Assembly: GCF_018143015.1 (NCBI RefSeq)
Contig: NC_054757.1
Coordinates: forward strand, 4,822,001-4,886,000
Direction of reading: 5' to 3'
DNA length: 64,000 bases
From: Lytechinus variegatus
Taxonomy: Eukaryota; Echinodermata; Echinoidea; Temnopleuroida; Toxopneustidae
Shown here piece after piece: positions 60,297 through 64,000 of this stretch. The notes beneath the pieces were generated by a model that was not told the DNA's origin, ran no database searches, and worked only from the letters and a program-made list of their open reading frames with translations. Each line of letters begins with the position of its first letter. The stretch's first letter is position 1. A program made the position numbers and the translations under genes.

Positions 60297-63200
60297 CCAA
60301 CCAATCAATCAACCAATTGATGATAGTTTTATATCGCCTGAGATTGGTTGATTGATAGATAATTGATTGATTGATTGAATGATTGATTGGTTGATTGATT
60401 GATTGACTGGTTGATTGATTGAATGACTGGTTGATTGATTGATTGATTGATTGACTGGTTGATTGATTGACTGGTTGATTGATTGATTGACTGGTTGATT
60501 GATTGATTGATTGACTGATTGATTGACTGGTTGATTGATTGATTTAATTGATTGATTGATTGACCGGTTGATTGATTGATTGACTGGTTGATTGATTGAT
60601 TTAATTGATTGATTGATTGACCGGTTGATTGATTGATTGACTGGTTGATTGAGTGATTGATTGATTGACCGGTTGATTGATTGATTGAATGATTTATTCA
60701 TTGATTGGCTGGTTAATTGATTGACGGACTGAATGATTGAATGATTGATTGTTTGATTGATTGACTGATTGACCAATAACTTGATTGGGGTGCATAATTG
60801 ATTGCTTGATTGTTTATTGTTTGATGCATTTGTTAGTTGACTGATTGATTGATGATAAATCAATACATGGATACATTAGCATGTTCATGTTTGATTTTGG
60901 ATTAGGGAAAGTGAGTAATAAGTCTTCTTGTTCTGTTTAGCTGCGCATTCCCCTTTCCTGTCATATTTTAGGTGCCTGGTGGCAAACTTCGCAGCAGCCA
61001 GGCACCTGTCGTCAGATTTTATTTTCAAGGATGAGACTTGGAGCAATATCACAAGTGCCTCATACTTCTATTTGGTGGTAAGTCGAACACATTCTTCCAA
61101 ACCATTTTAAAGCAGATACGTACCAATAGCGCCATCTCGAGTCCTCAACTACTCATACCTGGCCAGTTTCCTGACCCATAATGCTAGTGTAGTCTAGTAA
61201 TATAGACTCACTTGAATGATGACATGTTAATTAACTACTTAATACATTTGTACCGCAATAATTATGTTTCCAAGTAGCAAAACGTTTACTTTTCCTCTCA
61301 AAACATTTTAGTTTCTCTATACAAATACAATTATACATGTAGGTCAATTTATTCTCTGTAGTATTAGTAGATATGTGAAAATGTATATTTAAGACTATTT
61401 ATTCATAACACACATTCAATGAGAGACCACACAGTTCACTACCCCTTTAATATCATATTGAACAAATTAAAAGAAACCCAACTACTCTTAACTTTCTTGG
61501 AGCGTTGCGGCCCAGTTGATTAGTCTTCTGACTTTGAAACAGAGGATTGTGGGTTCGAATCCCAGCCATGGCGTAATTTCCTTCAGCAAGAAATTTATCC
61601 ACACTGTGCTTCACTAGACCCAAGTGAGGTGAATGGGTACCCGGTAGGAAGAAATTCCTTCAATGCTTTGAGCACCTAGGCAGCCCAGCTAAAGCCGGGG
61701 TAATAATAATAGCAGGGCCTACTGGGAGAACACTTTTTCGGAACTGAAGTGGCTTCCTGGGTAAATATACCTATATTATTATTATTAACTCAGTCCTGTC
61801 CATTGTGAAACCCATAGCTGCAGGTAGACAATGCGGAGGTGGTGTGTCCAATCTTACAAATGATGGTAATTTTACTTTGCGAATTTAATCTTTAAATAGG
61901 CAATGAAACAAAATATTATAAGATTAGAGGGAAAATGTTTTCATTGCGATCAATGGACATATTTATTTTGTTTTCATGTAGAGTTTATACCAGAGTTGAC
62001 AGCAGCGTGCCAGCATCAGTGACTAGTTGACTGTTAGGCTATTTAACCCTGGGAAGAATGTTGGATTTTGCCAGTTTGTCCTTGCAAACATTCGCAAAAC
62101 ATTTGTAAGCCCCGTGAAAACGCCAATTCAGGTATACAGTATATATATTATTCCTTCTTTTTCCTCTATTTCAGGGCTACTTCATCCATACATACCCATC
62201 CATTAGCAGAGATATAGCAGACTTCACAAGGAGAGAACACAAAGTATTAACAGTGAACCTATCCGCTGTCTATGTCTGTGAGCAGTCGGCAGATCTCTTA
62301 ACGCAGATCATAGAATGTGCTCAGTACGTCTTTGGAAATGAAGCAGTAAGAAACATTTTCTCTCTTCCATTTTATTGCCCAGTCAAAAATCTTGAAAGCA
62401 AAAATAGCACTCAAAATCCCCCCCCCCCCCCCCCGTCCATACATGTAGAACATGGTTGCCCTCCTCTTTTCTTGACAACCAATATTCCTTCCCCCCCTTT
62501 AATAACAAGATATCATATAGTGCAATTCGTAATCTTAAAGCTTAGAGGAAAGCTAAAAATAAGTGAAGGAAATCTAATAAGAAAATTAACTTGAATTTTT
62601 TTACTCTTTATATTCTGTTAACCTCATTTGTTGATCTATTGTTGCAAATTAATTCAACTTTATGAAGAGTTTAAGTAAAAAATATATATACCTGTATTCT
62701 TTAATCATAGGAACTGCAAGCTTATGCCAAGGCATCTGGTTGGCAGGTGAGAAATGTGTCTGTTTTCTGTTGTACAGTTCTTTTTTATTTCCCAGTCTCC
62801 TTTTCATGATTAGGACAGATTAGACTTTAGATGAAGTGTTATGATGTGTGAGAATTTTCAGTACCTCCCACTGTACTGTAAAACAACCATTATTTTTTGG
62901 TAATTTTTTTCTACTATACATCTTTTGACTTCAAAGACAAATTAGTTTTATATTTCATTTACATTATCGTACAATTCATTTATTCCTCTACATTTTGATA
63001 CCTATGTGGTATGTATGTGACAAGCACAAACAGGAGGCGCGATAGCTCAGTCGGCAGAGTGTGGGAATTCGTATGCTTTCTTAGCAATCAGGTTAAAAAA
63101 AAAAAAATCACCACTTCACACATTAATGGGCAAGACGAGTTTGAAATTTTAATGTCAAAATCAGGTTGTGCAGAAATATTGGATAAGATTGGTTCCTGAT

Positions 63201-63837
63201 ACGACGACCGTGGGTATTCGACGATTGGCTCATTAGCATTTCTTTTGTATTCTTTGATAGATTCTCTCACTGATCTCTGAGATGAGAAGGAATTCAGATT
63301 CACACGTTTCTGCGCAAATCGTTTCTGATATGCCGTGATATTTATTGTTTGTATTCTGCCATGCGTGAACGATTTGCTTAGCTGTTAGTTTCAAATTAGA
63401 GACGAAATTCCACTCTTGACACGAGTATCTTATTTATATTCAAACATATTTAATAGTTGTGAAATCTATCTCTGAAAACAGGCTTCCTTTCTTTGTGGGA
63501 GGCACTGTTTACCAAGAAAATATGAATCAGAAAAAAAATCAGAAGTGAATACCTATGTTCACAATTGTTATGATATGTTCAATTTGTTATTTGAATGTGA
63601 GTCGCAGATTTTTATATACCATTTCAGACAAAATCGATTCAAAACATTGTAAGCACCATATAAATGTTGCATATTATTATACCATTATCATAATTATTAA
63701 TTATGATTCTTTCCATATGTTGTAGGACAATGAGGAATCGGTTATGACGAAGATGAGCAAACTTCCATCAAAATCTGGGACCACCCCAAGACATGTTATC
63801 ATCACGCACGGTTCACAGCCAACTCTATGGTGTAATG
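53640..63837 (+). CDS. ADK: Adenosine kinase (PfkB family), 3' end beyond window
   Basis: Supported exons: 57068-57142, 58387-58519, 60056-60225, 60972-61077, 62175-62345, 62711-62746, 63726-63837, all GT-AG and phase-consistent. A candidate first exon at 53640-53707 matches in phase. The enzyme phosphorylates adenosine to AMP with ATP, a purine-salvage step in cytosol or nucleus. Landmarks typical of the family: GFGIPLLD at the N-terminal strand, IPGGAVPNALRIAQW (substrate-site GG), FGCIGNDAFGE, PTGTCAVLITGQNR, LVANFAAA, LTVNLSA, YVFGNEAE and HVIITHGS. These align in order with animal adenosine kinases, although the first exons are rather divergent, so an adenosine-kinase-like paralogue is possible. 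The DTNGAGD-type catalytic motif is still downstream of the window and cannot be checked. Confidence 0.85.
53708..55229. other. Proposed first kinase intron, left part
   Basis: A decayed copy of the TCCAGGGGA MITE lies at about 54600-54720 (CTATGGTAACTGTTGGATAA and CCTTTCATGAAAGTGAACGC). Otherwise AT-rich, with no exon seen. Confidence 0.45.
55230..55530. repeat. CTT-rich microsatellite
   Basis: About 300 bp of TTC/CTT/CCT repeats in the proposed first kinase intron. Frames read as Ser, Phe or Leu runs and are not genes. Confidence 0.95.
55546..56982. mobile_element. 1.44-kb hAT-like non-autonomous element
   Basis: Ends CAACCGCGTAGCCAGG and …CCTGGCTACGCGCCTG. Perfect 8-bp target duplications CTTCTTTC lie at 55538-55545 and 56983-56990 (in CT-rich sequence, so some chance of coincidence). 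The interior has CGCGCGAAGCGCG clusters like those of the other hAT-like elements and no transposase. Confidence 0.8.
57068..57142 (+). CDS. Adenosine kinase exon (GFGIPLLD strand)
   Basis: Acceptor CATCCAG, donor GTAAGT. Encodes PGKIAGFGIPLLDFIADVDD and the next residues, matching the GxGNPLLDI segment of the family with Ile in place of Asn. Confidence 0.85.
57436..57540 (+). pseudogene. Decayed duplicate of the 3' part of kinase exon 58387-58519
   Basis: 57436-57489 matches the exon end and donor region at 58486-58527 and beyond (CCCAGGAGATGCAGTTCC versus CCCAGGAGGTGCAGTTCC; GCTCTAAGAATC in both). The donor GT has become AT. Downstream, GTGTTAGA and GGAGGTTTG match sequence at about 58997 that lies beyond a MITE, so this copy lacks the MITE. 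Confidence 0.8.
57592..58083. mobile_element. TTAA-flanked MITE with AAGTTCACCCTGA ends
   Basis: Ends TTAAAGGGGAAGTTCACCC and …CAGGGTGAACTTCCACTTTAA. The inner motif GACGTCATATGCGAGCAGC is mirrored by GCTGCTCGTTTATGACGTC. Sister copy at about 59450-59953. Confidence 0.85.
58387..58519 (+). CDS. Adenosine kinase exon (substrate-site GG block)
   Basis: Completes Arg, then encodes YGLECNGSNQATQDQKGIYD through PGGAVPNALRIAQ. Donor GTAGGC. A MITE begins 13 bp beyond the exon. Confidence 0.9.
58533..58982. mobile_element. MITE with GTTCTCACTACGTT ends, in kinase intron
   Basis: Ends CAGTTCTCACTACGTTCCTA and inverted …AACGTAATGAGAACGG. The interior carries inverted AAAGCGGTCTT/AAGATCGCTTT-type segments. 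It lies 13 bp after a splice donor. Confidence 0.75.
59091..59170. mobile_element. Possible hAT-like end fragment
   Basis: CAGTAGCGGACCGTGACCC followed by a G-run and GTGCCCCCCAA resembles the poly-G hAT-like ends here. No matching right end was found. Confidence 0.3.
59450..59953. mobile_element. MITE, sister of 57592-58083
   Basis: Shares CATCCTGACAAAAATTTATT, CATATGCGAGCAGC, TTGCTCGTTTATGACATC and the right end TTCAGGTTGAACTACCCCTT. The left end is partly degraded. Confidence 0.7.
60056..60225 (+). CDS. Adenosine kinase exon (GCIGNDAFGE, PTGTCAV)
   Basis: The acceptor is CAACACACAG rather than the earlier GTGACAG, because only this keeps phase 0 and gives AQ|WLLGIPN. Encodes FGCIGNDAFGE and YPTGTCAVLITGQN. 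Donor GTACTG. Confidence 0.9.
60258..60880. repeat. Inverted tetranucleotide arrays, AATC then TTGA, in kinase intron
   Basis: About 15 AATC units (60258-60318) are followed after a short spacer by roughly 500 bp of TTGA/GATT units (60343-60850), with CTGG and CCGG variants at regular spacing. The two arrays are complementary. The Asn-Gln-Ser frames here are products of the repeat. Confidence 0.95.
60972..61077 (+). CDS. Adenosine kinase exon (LVANFAAA)
   Basis: Starts with G completing Arg. Encodes CLVANFAAARHLSSDFIFKD and YFYLV, then GTAAGT. Matches the SLVANLAAA block of the family. Confidence 0.88.
61254..61452. repeat. Dispersed repeat, partner of 9640-9845
   Basis: Same words as 9640-9845 (CTTTTCCTCTCAAAA, CAGTTCACTACCCCTTTAA), with an insertion of CATGTA near 61335. 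Confidence 0.7.
61506..61791 (+). mobile_element. tRNA-derived SINE, third family, with ATT tail
   Basis: Head GCGGCCCAGTTGATTAGTCT and B-box GTGGGTTCGAATCCCAGCC. Body includes AATGGGTACCCGGTAGGA and GCTTCCTGGGTAAATATACC, ending in ATTATTATTATTA. Not a tRNA: the acceptor stem does not close. Confidence 0.7.
62175..62345 (+). CDS. Adenosine kinase exon (LTVNLSA, VFGNEA)
   Basis: 57 codons, phase 0 both sides, GGYFIHTYPS-like start (read GYFIHTYPS), VLTVNLSAVYVCEQSAD and YVFGNEA. Donor GTAAGA. Confidence 0.92.
62711..62746 (+). CDS. Adenosine kinase 36-nt micro-exon
   Basis: 12 codons ELQAYAKASGWQ between ATCATAG and GTGAGA. It continues FGNEA|E as in the family and keeps phase 0. Confidence 0.85.
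62985..63512. mobile_element. Tc1-like remnant carrying a tRNA-like insert
   Basis: Copy of 23449-23805. After CCTCTACATTTTGATAC a segment starting GGCGCGATAGCTCAGTCGGC (A-box-like, about 63036-63110) is inserted, then homology resumes at GTCAAAATCAGG. The right end GGAGGCACTG resembles Tc1-like termini. Confidence 0.6.
63726..63837 (+). CDS. Adenosine kinase exon (HVIITHGS strand), last in window
   Basis: Acceptor TGTTGTAG, donor GTAAGT, phase 1 end. Encodes DNEESVMTKMSKLPSKSG and HVIITHGSQPTLWCNG. The next exon, with the catalytic Asp motif, is outside the window. Confidence 0.88.
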
Positions 63838-64000
63838 GTAAGTAAATGAAATGTGTCGAACATTTTGACCCAATTTCATAGTGGTGCACTAAATATCAAT
63901 AAATAAAGTTATACAATGGGGCCCAGACTATTCAGAGAGAACAAGGAAAGCCCAAAGTTCAAGATAGCTTAGGTAGACAGTATCACTCGAGCATTTAGCA

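Noticed and set aside
60309..60863. 184-codon minus-strand frame rich in INQS repeats
   Set aside because: Product of the TTGA/AATC tetranucleotide array; no domain and no splice context.

Overview
The window is eukaryotic, AT-rich and intron-rich. Small coding exons with GT-AG borders sit in a dense background of inverted-repeat transposons, tRNA-derived SINEs, LINE remnants and microsatellites. The gene content (an astacin protease, an SLC35D-type nucleotide-sugar transporter and an adenosine kinase) and the style of the MITEs suggest an invertebrate deuterostome, most likely an echinoderm such as a sea urchin. That assignment is inferred from recognition and was not tested by a search.

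Region by region. (1) 1-4.6 kb is repeat debris plus a 16-bp minisatellite. (2) 4.68-17.01 kb, plus strand: a complete six-exon astacin metalloprotease gene of 380 predicted residues, with signal peptide, propeptide, furin-type site, catalytic domain and then stop. Its introns hold MITEs, two short hAT-like elements, one 1.36-kb hAT-like element, a 383-bp tandem duplication and a long CAT microsatellite. (3) 17-26 kb is gene-free: TTAA-flanked MITEs, direct repeats and a LINE tail. (4) 26.25-43.45 kb is the most unusual structure, a 17.2-kb foldback-like element. It has two inverted arms of roughly 5.7 and 5.0 kb, each built from about 26-bp tandem units. The core is a decayed L1/Tx1-like LINE that itself carries a SINE, a hAT-like element and a piggyBac-like MITE. 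Related termini and a candidate 5-9 bp target duplication mark both ends. (5) 43.5-49 kb is gene-free repeats. (6) 49.1-51.8 kb, minus strand: a two-coding-exon SLC35D-family transporter, probably with a 5' UTR exon near 53.44 kb. (7) 53.64 kb to beyond the window end, plus strand: an adenosine kinase gene. Seven exons are supported, one candidate first exon is proposed, and the gene is cut at the right edge before the PfkB catalytic signature.

The transporter and the kinase appear to be divergent neighbours sharing a short CpG-containing interval near 53.45-53.64 kb. The astacin gene stands alone. No functional link among the three genes is visible. The transposons matter to the genes at several points. 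A hAT-like insertion duplicated the exon-3 splice donor of the astacin gene. A MITE forms the astacin 3' UTR and probably its poly(A) signal. A decayed copy of one kinase exon lies in the kinase intron and preserves the empty site of a neighbouring MITE.
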